A DNA stretch of 64,000 nt from Cupriavidus sp. YR651. GTDB lineage: Bacteria > Pseudomonadota > Gammaproteobacteria > Burkholderiales > Burkholderiaceae. This document shows positions 34,640 through 43,273 of the stretch, one piece after another. The DNA is taken from contig NZ_FMYZ01000014.1 in the NCBI RefSeq assembly GCF_900101625.1, positions 1-64,000 on the forward strand, given 5' to 3'. How positions within the stretch are numbered: position 1 is the stretch's first letter; each line of letters opens with the position of its first letter. The notes below the pieces were generated by a model. The model was given only the letters and a program-made list of their open reading frames with translations. It made no database searches and had not been told where the DNA came from. The position numbers were made by a program, and so were the translations under genes.

Positions 34640-34798
34640 CGGGTGAGGCTTGAGATCGTTGTTTTGCGCGATCGGGCAAGTGCCGGATCGGATGCGGAAA
34701 GTCTACGGGGCATTGCGCCGCAGCATTGACCGGATCGCCCTGCAAGGGTCCGCGATTGCGGCATAGAATGCTGGCTTCAGCCCTAACGAAAGCGCAAC

Positions 34799-35269
34799 AT
34801 GCTGGACATCGATCTCGACGCCACAGACATCCGGATCCTGAGCGAATTGCAGCGGGACGGCAGCCTGACCAATGTGGAACTGGCAAGCCGCGTCAATCTC
34901 TCCCCGTCGCCATGCCTGGCGCGGGTCAAGCAGCTCGAAAAAATGGGGGTTATCTCCCGCAAGGTGACGCTGCTCGATGCGCGTCGGCTGGGGCTGAAGG
35001 TCGTGGTGTTTATTTCGATCTCGCTCGACAAGCAGCGCCGCGAGACCCTCGACGAATTCGAGCGCCGCGTGGGCGCGCTGCCGCAGGTGATGGAGTGCTA
35101 CCTGATGTCGGGCGATGCCGACTACCTGCTGCGCGTGGTCGTGCCGGACGTGGAGGCGCTGGAGCGGCTGATCATCGACCAGATCACGCGCATTCCCGGG
35201 GTGTCCAATATCCGTTCGAGCTTCGCGCTCAAGCAGGTGCTGTACAGCACCGCACTGCCACTGGGCTGA
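34799..35269 (+). CDS. Lrp/AsnC-family regulator
   Basis: A 156-aa regulator with helix-turn-helix LDATDIRILSELQRDGSLTN followed by LASRVNLSPSPCLARVKQLE, and a RAM domain (VMECYLMSGDADYLLRVVV). It is divergent from the DMT exporter gene with 159 bp between starts and is the better candidate for its local regulator. It is related to, but clearly distinct from, the regulator at 33186. Confidence 0.92.
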   Translation: MLDIDLDATDIRILSELQRDGSLTNVELASRVNLSPSPCLARVKQLEKMGVISRKVTLLDARRLGLKVVVFISISLDKQRRETLDEFERRVGALPQVMECYLMSGDADYLLRVVVPDVEALERLIIDQITRIPGVSNIRSSFALKQVLYSTALPLG

Positions 35270-35413
35270 TTTCGGGCCGCGTTCCCGGCTGGATTCCCGA
35301 CCGGACAACCGACGGATGCGCCAGCGCGTCCGGAACGTTCGCAGTATTCTCGCCCTCTGGCACGGGCCGGCGTCGCGCACGGCCTGCGGAAGACATCGCA
35401 AGGAGAAGACAGC

Positions 35414-36187
35414 ATGGATCTGGGACTCGGCAATAAGGTGGCGATCATTACGGGTGGATCGCAGGGCATCGGCAAGGCGGCGGCCGAGCGGCTGGCGGCG
35501 GAAGGCGCGGCGGTGGTGATCGCGGCGCGCGGCATGGCGCGGCTGGAGGAGGTGGCGGCGGAAATCCGCGCCCAGGGCGGGCGAGCGCTGCCGGTGCAGG
35601 CCGATGTGAGCCGCGCCGAGGACTGCGTGAAACTGGTGGCGGCCGCCGTCGAGACCTTCGGCCGAGTCGATATCCTCGTCAACAACGCCGGCACCTCCGC
35701 CACGGGCGATTTCGAGTCCACGCCCGATGAAGTCTGGCAGGCCGACTTCGACCTCAAGCTGTTTTCCGCCATCCGCCTGTCGCGCCTGTCGATCCCGCAC
35801 ATGCGCCGCCAGGGCGGCGGCCGCATCATCAACATCACCAACATTGGCGCCAAGCAGCCGCGCGCCAAGTCGATGCCGACCACCGTGACGCGGGCCGCCG
35901 GTCTGGCGTTCACCAAGGCCTTGTCCAAGGAATTCGCGCCGGAGCAGATCCTGGTGAACACGATCTGCATCGGCCTGGTGCGCGCGGGGCAGCACGAGAC
36001 CAAGGCCGCGCGTACCGGCGTCGACGTCGAGGATCTCTACGTGAAGCTGGGCAAGGACATCCCGCTCGGCCGCGTGGGGCAGGCCGAGGAGGTGGCCAAT
36101 GCCATTACGTTCCTGGCGTCTGACGCGGCCAGCTATATCACCGGGACCAGCATCAACCTCGACGGTGGCACATCGGGCGTGCTCTAA
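35414..36187 (+). CDS. SDR-family protein with a substituted catalytic triad
   Basis: A 257-aa short-chain dehydrogenase fold with intact nucleotide site (AIITGGSQGIGKAAAERL) and NNAG motif (ILVNNAGTSATG). The catalytic region aligns as NITNIGAKQPRAKSMPTTVT then RAAGLAFTKALS: the usual Ser, Tyr and Lys positions hold Asn, Thr and Arg. The normal YxxxK is therefore absent, so it may bind NAD(P) without standard oxidoreductase chemistry or use other residues. The C-terminal YITGTSINLDGGTSGVL is typical. AAGGAG precedes the ATG. It is a single-gene unit. Confidence 0.85.
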   Translation: MDLGLGNKVAIITGGSQGIGKAAAERLAAEGAAVVIAARGMARLEEVAAEIRAQGGRALPVQADVSRAEDCVKLVAAAVETFGRVDILVNNAGTSATGDFESTPDEVWQADFDLKLFSAIRLSRLSIPHMRRQGGGRIINITNIGAKQPRAKSMPTTVTRAAGLAFTKALSKEFAPEQILVNTICIGLVRAGQHETKAARTGVDVEDLYVKLGKDIPLGRVGQAEEVANAITFLASDAASYITGTSINLDGGTSGVL

Positions 36188-36259
36188 GCGGCTACGTTCC
36201 TGCCGGCAGGCTTATGGCTGGGGTGCCTGGGTGCGCTGGCCAGGCGCGCCCGCCGCAGG

Positions 36260-36658
36260 TCAGGAGCATTCCAGCCGCACCGCTGTATCGTAGAAGCCGA
36301 TCCAGCGCGTGATCTTTTCGTTCTCGACGGTAAAGACGTGCGCCCATTCGAGCGTGTAGGTCTTTCCGGTCTGGCGCACCACGCCCTCCACGATCCCCAG
36401 CACCGTGATGTCCTTGCCGTTGGCGGCTTCGATGATCTCGATGTCGTCGAATCGCTTGATGTCGTCGTCGGCCGCCATGTGCTCGAACACGTTCGCGATA
36501 TCGGCGAGCGAGTTGCGCTCCCCGGCGTAGCGGATGTGGCGCGGCTGGCCAACCATCTTCCAGCGGACATCCGGGGACAGGACGGCAAGCACGGCCGGGA
36601 TGTCCTGCCTGCGATAGGCGGCGTAGGTGCCCTTCACGATCTCAATCGGCGTTGCCAT
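36260..36658 (-). CDS. NTF2/SnoaL-like protein
   Basis: A 132-aa cone-fold protein starting MATPIEIVKGTYAAYRRQDI, with the family's typical VLSPDVRWKMVGQ and TLEWAHVFTVENEKITRW segments. Members are small isomerases, cyclases, hydrolases or binding proteins; no specific substrate can be assigned. ATG at 36658 has GGGAG 8 nt upstream. It is convergent with the SDR gene and divergent from the antiporter gene. Confidence 0.85.
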   Translation of the reverse strand: MATPIEIVKGTYAAYRRQDIPAVLAVLSPDVRWKMVGQPRHIRYAGERNSLADIANVFEHMAADDDIKRFDDIEIIEAANGKDITVLGIVEGVVRQTGKTYTLEWAHVFTVENEKITRWIGFYDTAVRLECS

Positions 36659-36910
36659 GACGGAGTCTCCCTGATGGTGTTGTGTGTGGGGGGTGCTGAT
36701 CTTCTGGCGCGGCTTGCCCGGCCGCTCGGTCCACCGTAGGGCGCGGCGGCAGGCCATGCAAGCCGACCAGGCGGGCTGGCACACATTGCGACACAACGTG
36801 CAGTGAATGACACATGGAACGCCTGTATCATCGGCGGTTTTGGTGTCCCGACGGTTGTCCCTGTCGCCGGTTTCACCTTGGCCCGATCCTCTCGTTATCC
36901 TCTCGTCGCC

Positions 36911-38125
36911 ATGAATCCAACCTCGATCTTCTTCGCCCAGGCCTGCCTGGTCGTGGGCACGCCGCTCATTCTGTGGCGCAGTTTGCGAATGGGAGGCATC
37001 GTGCCGCTGGTGGTCATGCAGATCGTCGGCGGCATCCTGCTGGGGCCGTCGCTGCTGGGTGCGCTCTGGCCGGAGAACTGGCATGCGTTGTTCGGCGCGC
37101 CAAAGCTGGCCGCGCTGTCCGGGCTGCAATGGCTGGCCGTGGTGCTGTTCGCGTTCCTGTCGGGCCTGCACATCGGCGGGGGCGAGGCGCAGGGCCTGCG
37201 GCGCATCGCGATCAGCGCGGCCATCGGCTGCGTCATGCTGCCCTTCGTGTTGGGCGTGGGCGCCGGCTTTGCACTGGGCCACTTCCGCCCGACGTTGCTC
37301 GGCGAATCCGCGACCCTGTGGCAGTTTGCGATTGCTGTGGGGGTGTCCATGGCCGTCACCGCGCTGCCGGTGCTCGGCGCCATCCTGCGGGAGATGCAGT
37401 TGAGCGATTCCACGGCCGGCCGGCTGGCGGTCGCCTGCGCGGCATTCAGCGATGCGGCCATCTGGATCGTGTTGTCCTGCATCCTTGCCAGCGCCGGCCA
37501 GGCAGCTGGGCAAGATCCGCTGCGGCTGGTGCTTTGCGGTGCCGCCTACGTCGCCGTCATGTTCGCCATCGTACGGCCGCTGCTGGCGGCATGGCTGCCC
37601 CGGCTGCGTGGCGCGGATGCGCGGCTGGCCGCGGTGGTCGTGCTGATCTTTGCCTCGGCCTGCGCGTCCGAGCTGATCGGCCTGCACTACATCCTCGGTG
37701 GCTTCCTGGCGGGCGTGGTGCTGCCGCGCAGCGCCGCCGCCGATATCGGCCGGCAGCTGGAACCGACCACGGTGGTCGTGCTGATGCCGTTCTTCTTCCT
37801 GATGACGGGGCTGCGCACGGACCTGACGACGGCAGGCGGCGATGCGCTGGTGGTCTTCGTGGTGGCGACCGTGGTGGCCGTGGTCGGCAAGATGGCCGGC
37901 ACCGCGCTGCCTGCGCGGCTGGCCGGGCTGGGTCGGCGCGATGCCTGGACCCTCGGGGCGCTGGCGCAGACCAAGGGACTGATGGAGGTGGTGGTGCTGG
38001 CGATCCTGCTGGAAAACAAGCTGATCGGCACGGCGGCGTTCTCGGGCCTGCTGCTGATGGCATTGGCCACGACGGTCGTGGCCAAGCCGCTGACGCTGGC
38101 AGCCCTGCGGATGAAAGCCGACTAG
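36911..38125 (+). CDS. CPA2-type cation:proton antiporter
   Basis: About 404 aa with 11-12 hydrophobic helices of the Na+/H+ exchanger (PF00999-type) fold. Motifs include MQIVGGILLGPSLLGALWP near residue 38, FALGHFRPTLLGESATL and GVSMAVTALPVLGAILREM near residue 140, followed by FSDAAIWIVLSCILA. No C-terminal TrkA-N domain is present, unlike KefB/C. ATG at 36911 starts just before the first helix; a GTG at 36803 would add 36 residues of non-membrane sequence. Ion specificity is unknown. Confidence 0.88.
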   Translation: MNPTSIFFAQACLVVGTPLILWRSLRMGGIVPLVVMQIVGGILLGPSLLGALWPENWHALFGAPKLAALSGLQWLAVVLFAFLSGLHIGGGEAQGLRRIAISAAIGCVMLPFVLGVGAGFALGHFRPTLLGESATLWQFAIAVGVSMAVTALPVLGAILREMQLSDSTAGRLAVACAAFSDAAIWIVLSCILASAGQAAGQDPLRLVLCGAAYVAVMFAIVRPLLAAWLPRLRGADARLAAVVVLIFASACASELIGLHYILGGFLAGVVLPRSAAADIGRQLEPTTVVVLMPFFFLMTGLRTDLTTAGGDALVVFVVATVVAVVGKMAGTALPARLAGLGRRDAWTLGALAQTKGLMEVVVLAILLENKLIGTAAFSGLLLMALATTVVAKPLTLAALRMKAD

Positions 38126-38150
38126 AGGTCGTCCGGCTCCCGATTCCGGG

Positions 38151-38780
38151 TCAGGCTAGCCGGCTGCGTATCGCCGCCCGCAGCGCGGGCAACAGTTCCG
38201 CCTCGAACCACGGATGCTTGCGCATCCATCCCACCACGCGCCATGACGGATGCGGCAGCGGAAAGACCGCCGATCCGAAATCGCGGAAATTCTGCACAGC
38301 TGCCGTCATCGAATCCCGGGCCTCCTTCGGCAGGTACCGCGCTTGCGCGTAGGTGCCGACCAGCAATGTCAGGCGATCCGCCGGCAACTGGTCGAGCACG
38401 CGCTGGTGCCACAGCGGCGCGCACTCGGGGCGGGGCGGCAGGTCGCCGCTCTTGCCCTTGCCGGGGTAGCAGAATCCCATCGGCATCAGGGCGACGCGCG
38501 CCGGATCGTAGAACTCGTCGGGGGTGAGGCCGGTCCAGTCGCGGAGGCGGTCGCCGCTTGGGTCATCGAACGGAACGCCGCTGGCGTGCACGCGCGATCC
38601 GGGTGCCTGGCCGATGATCAGGATGCGCGACGTGGCGCTGAATTGCACGATCGGACGCGGGCCGGCGGCAAGTTGGGGAGCGCAGCGGGTACAAGCGGCA
38701 ATCTCGCGCTGGAGGGCGTTGACGACACCCTCCGCGCCGTGGGGTAACTGCATGGTCTGCCAGCGAAGTTTGTGGGGCAT
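38151..38780 (-). CDS. Uracil-DNA glycosylase family protein
   Basis: A 209-aa protein of the UDG superfamily. Motif 1 is ILIIGQAPGSRVHASGVPF, followed by DRLRDWTGLTPDEFYDP, and the C-terminal motif is FPLPHPSWRVVGW, placing it with the small bacterial UDG-like group rather than classical Ung. A cysteine pair (CTRCAP) lies near residue 30; only these two Cys are near the N-terminus, so a four-cysteine iron-sulphur cluster is not obvious. It would remove uracil or related damaged bases. Start at 38780 or 38753. Divergent from msrA. Confidence 0.85.
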   Translation of the reverse strand: MPHKLRWQTMQLPHGAEGVVNALQREIAACTRCAPQLAAGPRPIVQFSATSRILIIGQAPGSRVHASGVPFDDPSGDRLRDWTGLTPDEFYDPARVALMPMGFCYPGKGKSGDLPPRPECAPLWHQRVLDQLPADRLTLLVGTYAQARYLPKEARDSMTAAVQNFRDFGSAVFPLPHPSWRVVGWMRKHPWFEAELLPALRAAIRSRLA

Positions 38781-38843
38781 GCGTATATTACTGGGCGATG
38801 CGCCGGCCGTGCCGCCGGCGGGCCGAACGAAAGGATTTGACGT

Positions 38844-39350
38844 ATGACGACGAAAACCGAAACCGCCATCCTGGCGGGTGGCTGCTTCTGGGGCATGCAG
38901 GACCTGCTGCGCCGCTATCCCGGCGTGCTGTCCACGCGCGTGGGCTATAGCGGCGGCGATGTGCCCAATGCCACATACCGCAACCATGGCACCCACGCGG
39001 AAGCGCTCGAGATCGTTTTCGATCCGGCCAGGATCAGCTTCCGCCAGATCCTGGAGTTCTTCTTCCAGATCCACGATCCGACCACCCGGAATCGCCAGGG
39101 CAACGATATCGGCACCAGCTATCGCTCGGCGATTTTCTATGCCGACGAAGAGCAGAAGCGCGTCGCCGAGGAAACCGTGGCCGATGTCGACGCGTCCGAC
39201 CTCTGGCCGGGCAAGGTGGTGACGGAGATCGCGCCCGTGGGCCCGTTCTGGGAGGCGGAGCCCGAACATCAGGACTATCTGGAGCGCTATCCCAACGGCT
39301 ACACCTGCCATTTCGTGCGGCCCAACTGGAAGCTGCCGTCGCGCGGGTGA
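38844..39350 (+). CDS. msrA: Peptide-methionine (S)-S-oxide reductase
   Basis: A 168-aa MsrA with active-site motif GGCFWGMQD (Cys 14) that reduces methionine sulfoxide in proteins. The conserved GYSGGDVPNATY, NHGTHAEALEI and FFQIHDPTTRNRQGNDIGT blocks follow. Only the catalytic Cys of the usual set is obvious in the C-terminal part, so resolution may use another thiol. AAGGA lies 8 nt before ATG. Confidence 0.95.
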   Translation: MTTKTETAILAGGCFWGMQDLLRRYPGVLSTRVGYSGGDVPNATYRNHGTHAEALEIVFDPARISFRQILEFFFQIHDPTTRNRQGNDIGTSYRSAIFYADEEQKRVAEETVADVDASDLWPGKVVTEIAPVGPFWEAEPEHQDYLERYPNGYTCHFVRPNWKLPSRG

Positions 39351-39593
39351 TGGCTCGGGCACTCGGCGCCATGCCCGGGCGCCGGGGTGCCGTCATCGTG
39401 ACATGACAGGGCGGTTCCTATAATCGTTCGCGGTGCCGCGCGCGCCTGCGCGCGGCGTTCTGCCGCCGCTTCGTCGCGACGTCGGGCTGACCGAGTCAGA
39501 CAGTCCGACAGTCCGATGAGTCCGACGCAATCAGCGTATTGCGGCGATTGCGGCGACTTCCGCTGCGCCGATGCAGCGTGCGCGAGGAACATC

Positions 39594-41003
39594 ATGTCCG
39601 ATACCGATATCGCCACCGAATCCCCGGAGCTCTTCGACGCCATCCTGATCGGCACCGGCCAGGCGGCGCCGTCGCTGGCCAACCGGCTGACCTCGGCCGG
39701 CATGACCGTCGCGGTTGTTGAGCGCGCCCTCGTGGGCGGCACCTGCGTCAATGTCGGCTGCACGCCGACCAAGGCGATGGTGGCCAGCGCCTATGCCGCC
39801 CGCATGGCGGCGCGGGGTGCGGAGTACGGCGTGATGCTGCCGGGGCCGGCGCGGATCGACATGGCGAAGATCTCCGCGCGCGTGGCGGGCATCACGGGTG
39901 CCAGCCGATCGGGGCTGGAGCGCTGGATGGGCGGCATGCGTGGCTGCACGTTGATTCGCGGCCATGCGCGTCTCGAAAGCCCCCGGACGGTCCGCGTGGG
40001 CAATCGCCTGTTGCGGGCGGACAAGATCTTTCTGAATGTCGGCGGCCGCGCACTGGCGCCGGATAGCATCAAGGGACTCGCCGACGTCCCATACCTGACC
40101 AACACCAATATGGTGGCGATGGATGAGGTGCCGGAGCACCTCGTCGTCATCGGTGGCAGCTATGTGGGACTGGAGTTCGCGCAGGTGTTTCGCCGCCTGG
40201 GCGCCAGGGTGACGGTGGTCGAGCGCGGTTCGCACCTGATTTCTCGCGAGGACGCCGAGGTGTCGCTACAGGTCCGCGAGATCCTCGAGAAGGAAGACAT
40301 CGTGATCCGGTGCGGGGCCGAGTGTATCCAGTTGCATCGACATGCCGAAGGCGTGGCGGTTGGCGTGGACTGCGCATCGGGCGACCCACAGATCGTCGGC
40401 AGCCATGTGCTGATGGCCGTGGGACGGCGACCGAACACCGATGACCTCGGCCTCGACAAGGCCGGGGTCTCCATGGACGCGCACGGCTACATCAACGTGG
40501 ACGACCAGTTGCGGACCAGCGTCGACGGCATCTGGGCGCTGGGCGATTGCAACGGGCGCGGCGCGTTCACGCACACCGCGTACAACGATTTCGAGGTGGT
40601 GGCGGCCAATGTGCTCGACGGCGCCAACCGTTCCGTGGCGCATCGCATCCCGGTCTATGCCCTGTACACCGACCCGCCGCTAGGCCGCGTCGGCATGACG
40701 GAGGCGCAGGCACGCAAGGCAGGGCATCGCGTGCGCGTGGGCATGCGACCCATGACGCGCGTGGCGCGCGCGGTGGAGAAGGGCGAAAGCCAGGGATCGA
40801 TGCGTGTCGTGGTGGATGCCGACACCGACAAGATTCTCGGCGCGGCCATCCTCGGGCCCGGCGGGGACGAAGCAGTGCACATGATCCTGACGGCCATGGC
40901 GGCCGGCATGACCGCAACTCAGGTCACGCAGACGATGGCGATCCACCCCACGGTGTCGGAACTGATTCCGACGATTTTCGGGGAGCTGGCGGACGCGAAA
41001 TAG
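39594..41003 (+). CDS. Mercuric-reductase-like pyridine nucleotide-disulfide oxidoreductase
   Basis: A 469-aa FAD flavoprotein with redox motif GGTCVNVGCTPTKAMV, FAD site ILIGTGQAAPSLANRL, NAD(P) site VVIGGSYVGLEFAQVF and C-terminal dimer motif MAIHPTVSELIPTIF. It resembles MerA-like reductases without the N-terminal metal-binding domain and without the C-terminal vicinal cysteines of MerA (the end is GELADAK), so true mercuric reductase activity is unlikely; a soluble disulfide, quinone or metal-ion reductase role is more plausible. AGGA before ATG 39594 decides the start; an in-frame upstream ATG is rejected. No mer genes are adjacent. Confidence 0.88.
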   Translation: MSDTDIATESPELFDAILIGTGQAAPSLANRLTSAGMTVAVVERALVGGTCVNVGCTPTKAMVASAYAARMAARGAEYGVMLPGPARIDMAKISARVAGITGASRSGLERWMGGMRGCTLIRGHARLESPRTVRVGNRLLRADKIFLNVGGRALAPDSIKGLADVPYLTNTNMVAMDEVPEHLVVIGGSYVGLEFAQVFRRLGARVTVVERGSHLISREDAEVSLQVREILEKEDIVIRCGAECIQLHRHAEGVAVGVDCASGDPQIVGSHVLMAVGRRPNTDDLGLDKAGVSMDAHGYINVDDQLRTSVDGIWALGDCNGRGAFTHTAYNDFEVVAANVLDGANRSVAHRIPVYALYTDPPLGRVGMTEAQARKAGHRVRVGMRPMTRVARAVEKGESQGSMRVVVDADTDKILGAAILGPGGDEAVHMILTAMAAGMTATQVTQTMAIHPTVSELIPTIFGELADAK

Positions 41004-41116
41004 ACGGCGTGATGGCTGGCAAGCTCTAGCGTACCGGTGTTGGTGAGTTTTCGACGAAATATGATTGGCAAGGTGCTATAGCGACAATAGAATTTTTTTC
41101 ATAGCAGTTTTATATA

Positions 41117-41146
41117 AAAACCCCGCACTTATGGAAGCGGGGTTTT
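41117..41146 (+). terminator. Terminator hairpin
   Basis: AAAACCCCGC and GCGGGGTTTT form a 10-bp stem with a 10-nt loop. It is the first of two tandem terminators after the flavoprotein gene. Confidence 0.88.
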
Positions 41147-41157
41147 CTTATTGAACC

Positions 41158-41196
41158 AAAAAGCCCGCACGATTCCAATCGCGCGGGCTTTTTTTT
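41158..41196 (+). terminator. Second tandem terminator
   Basis: A long stem (AAGCCCGC/GCGGGCTT extended by CGATT/AATCG) is followed by eight Ts. It isolates the AT-rich gene at 41235 from upstream transcription. Confidence 0.92.
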
Positions 41197-41234
41197 GTCG
41201 TCTTGATCGGTAGCTTGCAGTACGACGTCCGACC

Positions 41235-41561
41235 ATGGATAAGCGGAAAATTCTCAAATACTTCATCAATGGCGTTTTGGTTGTTTGTTGTCTTCCCTTT
41301 GTGATTGTTTTCCTTATTGGATTGCGCCATTTCGATTTGGATACTGGAACATGCCCAGATGCGGGGCCGCAGTTCTATGAGTCTGCCGTGCGAGAACGCT
41401 ACGTTCGAGGCGGCAAAACCATCGACGATATTGAATTTCTGCCTGGCACGCGATACGCCGCTCCATTATATTGGTACGTTCCATTCAAGAAGGGTTCGGA
41501 CAAGTATTTCGCCTTGGTTGACTGCCGTGGTGGCATAGAGTTAGGTCGACCGACGGACTAA
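41235..41561 (+). CDS. Small AT-rich membrane-anchored protein, unknown
   Basis: A 108-aa protein with a basic start (MDKRKILKYF) and one strong N-terminal membrane helix (GVLVVCCLPFVIVFLIGL), then an exported domain with two cysteines. Base composition is far lower in GC than the neighbours, with TTT, ATT and TTG codons common, which suggests recent acquisition. No family recognised. It follows a double terminator and so needs its own promoter in the AT-rich leader before 41235. Confidence 0.65.
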   Translation: MDKRKILKYFINGVLVVCCLPFVIVFLIGLRHFDLDTGTCPDAGPQFYESAVRERYVRGGKTIDDIEFLPGTRYAAPLYWYVPFKKGSDKYFALVDCRGGIELGRPTD

Positions 41562-41879
41562 CTGCACCGCCAGGCGCAGCACACCTGGGAAGTCCGCTTC
41601 GTCAACAATCCCTTGAAAGTTGGAAGACCCGCCAGTCGGCAGGGCTTCCCCGGGCGGTTCTGTGGTCAGGCCGCCCATTTTTTTCCTGTCTCCGTCGCCG
41701 CGGTGTCTTTCGCGCGATTTCTGTGCCAGACCCAGACCCAGACCCAGACCCAGACCCAGACCCAGACTGGCGCACCGCGATGCGGGTTAGTCCGCATGCG
41801 CGACTGCCAAAAGGCGACAGTCCATACCTGACCCCGCTCAGATAATCGGCGCGACGCCTATCACTCTGGGAGACCCAAC
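41562..41879. other. Intergenic region with microsatellite
   Basis: This 318-bp gap before the MFS gene contains the CCAGAC hexanucleotide array at 41726-41767. A 72-codon frame across the array (QTQTQT repeats) starting at 41613 lacks a convincing ribosome site and is not called as a gene. Confidence 0.6.
41726..41767. repeat. CCAGAC hexanucleotide microsatellite, 7 perfect copies
   Basis: Seven uninterrupted CCAGAC units lie 113 bp upstream of the MFS transporter start. Such arrays change copy number by slippage; because the unit is a multiple of three it would not shift a reading frame but would alter promoter spacing. Confidence 0.95.
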
Positions 41880-43211
41880 ATGGACCTGCTGCGTATTGAC
41901 ATCAACGGGGATGATGAAAGCAGGCTGTTCCGGAAGGTGAGCTGGCGAATACTGCCGGTGCTGTGTGTCTGCTATGTCTTCAGCTTTCTGGATCGCACCA
42001 ACGTGGGCTATGCCCAGCTTCAGATGCGCGACGAGCTCGGGTTCGGCGATGCGGTATTCGGGCTGGGGGTCAGCGTGTTCTTTATCGGCTATGCGCTGTT
42101 CGAGGTGCCCAGCAACATGCTGCTGTCGCGCATCGGGGTCCGGAAGACGTTCCTGCGCATCCTGATCCTGTGGGGACTCGCCTCCGCGGCGATGATTTTC
42201 GTGAAGACGCCCGCGCAGTTCTACGTCGTGCGATTTCTCGTCGGGGTGTTCGAGGCCGGATTTGTGCCCGGCGTCCTGTACTACCTGACCCTGTGGTATC
42301 CGAAGCGGCGCATCGCCCAGGTGACCGCGATCTTCTATATGTCCTATACCCTGGCGCCGATCCTGGCCGGCCCGGCGGCCGGAGCGATCATGACGTGGCT
42401 CGACGGGGCCTTGCAGCTTCATGGATGGCAATGGCTTTACCTGCTGGAAGGCCTGCCGTGCTTGCCGTTGGGTGTCATGGCGTACCTGCTGCTGTCCGAA
42501 AGCCCGAAGGAGGCGCGATGGCTGACCGAACGTGAGCGAGGCGAGCTTGAACAGCTGCTGAGCCAGGATCGTGCTGGCCATGGCCACGCTCGCATGCGCG
42601 ACGCGATCTTCGATGCGCGCGTCTGGGTGCTGGGGCTGATCGTGTTCCTGGTCGTGTTCGGCGTCTTCGCGCTGTCGTTCTGGAAGCCGACCCTGCTCAG
42701 GGGCATGGGGCTGACCGTGATGCAGGTCGGCCTCGCGGCGACGATCCCTGCGCTGTGCGGCGCAGCCGCAGCCGTCCTGATGGGTCGTCACTCGGACAAG
42801 ACTGGCGAGCGCCGCTGGCACTTTGCCATTGCCGCAATGGTTGGGGCCATCGGCATGCTCTGCGCGTCAATGTTTCCGCACGATCCCGTCATGACCATCG
42901 TATGCCTGACGCTCGCGTCGATTGGCATGTCCAGTGCCTATGCGGTTTTCTGGGCGATGCCCGCGAGCATCCTGTCCGGCCCCAGTGCCGCCGCGGGCAT
43001 TGCCGTCATCACGACGATCGGTTCGAGCTCCGGCGCGGTCGCTCCGCTGCTCGTCGGGGTATTGAAGACGCTCACCGGCGGCTTTACCGCGAGCCTTTAC
43101 GTCCTGAGCGGCGCGCTGGCCTGTGCCGCCGTCATCTTCGCCTACTACTTCAGGGACGATGCTGGCGCACGCCGCGTTGCGAATTCGGCAAGCCACACGT
43201 CGGCCGCCTGA
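41880..43211 (+). CDS. MFS transporter, anion:cation symporter family
   Basis: A 443-aa 12-helix major facilitator of the ACS type (phthalate, hexuronate, galactonate and similar organic anions). Family segments include RILPVLCVCYVFSFLDRTNV at helix 1, VFFIGYALFEVPSNMLLSRI with the following GVRKTFLR loop, and FLVGVFEAGFVPGVLYYL. GGGAG lies 8 nt before ATG. It heads the catabolic-looking cluster and probably imports its aromatic or organic-acid substrate; that assignment is by context. Confidence 0.92.
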   Translation: MDLLRIDINGDDESRLFRKVSWRILPVLCVCYVFSFLDRTNVGYAQLQMRDELGFGDAVFGLGVSVFFIGYALFEVPSNMLLSRIGVRKTFLRILILWGLASAAMIFVKTPAQFYVVRFLVGVFEAGFVPGVLYYLTLWYPKRRIAQVTAIFYMSYTLAPILAGPAAGAIMTWLDGALQLHGWQWLYLLEGLPCLPLGVMAYLLLSESPKEARWLTERERGELEQLLSQDRAGHGHARMRDAIFDARVWVLGLIVFLVVFGVFALSFWKPTLLRGMGLTVMQVGLAATIPALCGAAAAVLMGRHSDKTGERRWHFAIAAMVGAIGMLCASMFPHDPVMTIVCLTLASIGMSSAYAVFWAMPASILSGPSAAAGIAVITTIGSSSGAVAPLLVGVLKTLTGGFTASLYVLSGALACAAVIFAYYFRDDAGARRVANSASHTSAA

Positions 43212-43225
43212 CAAGCAGAAATGAA

Positions 43226-43247
43226 GCGAGGGCCCGGAGGCCCTCGC
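43226..43247. terminator. Hairpin between convergent genes
   Basis: GCGAGGGCC and GGCCCTCGC form a 9-bp stem with a CGGA loop between the MFS gene and the leftward NTF2-like gene. There is no long T-run. Confidence 0.65.
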
Positions 43248-43273
43248 CAATTGCCTGGAATCGTCGCGGCGCG

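Noticed and set aside
39594..41003. True mercuric reductase
   Set aside because: The C-terminal vicinal cysteines and N-terminal metal-binding domain of MerA are missing and no mer genes are nearby.
41726..41767. A CRISPR-like array
   Set aside because: The unit is 6 bp with no spacers; it is a microsatellite.
41613..41831. A 72-codon frame spanning the CCAGAC array
   Set aside because: There is no ribosome site; the repeat only encodes QTQTQT and the flanks are not protein-like.
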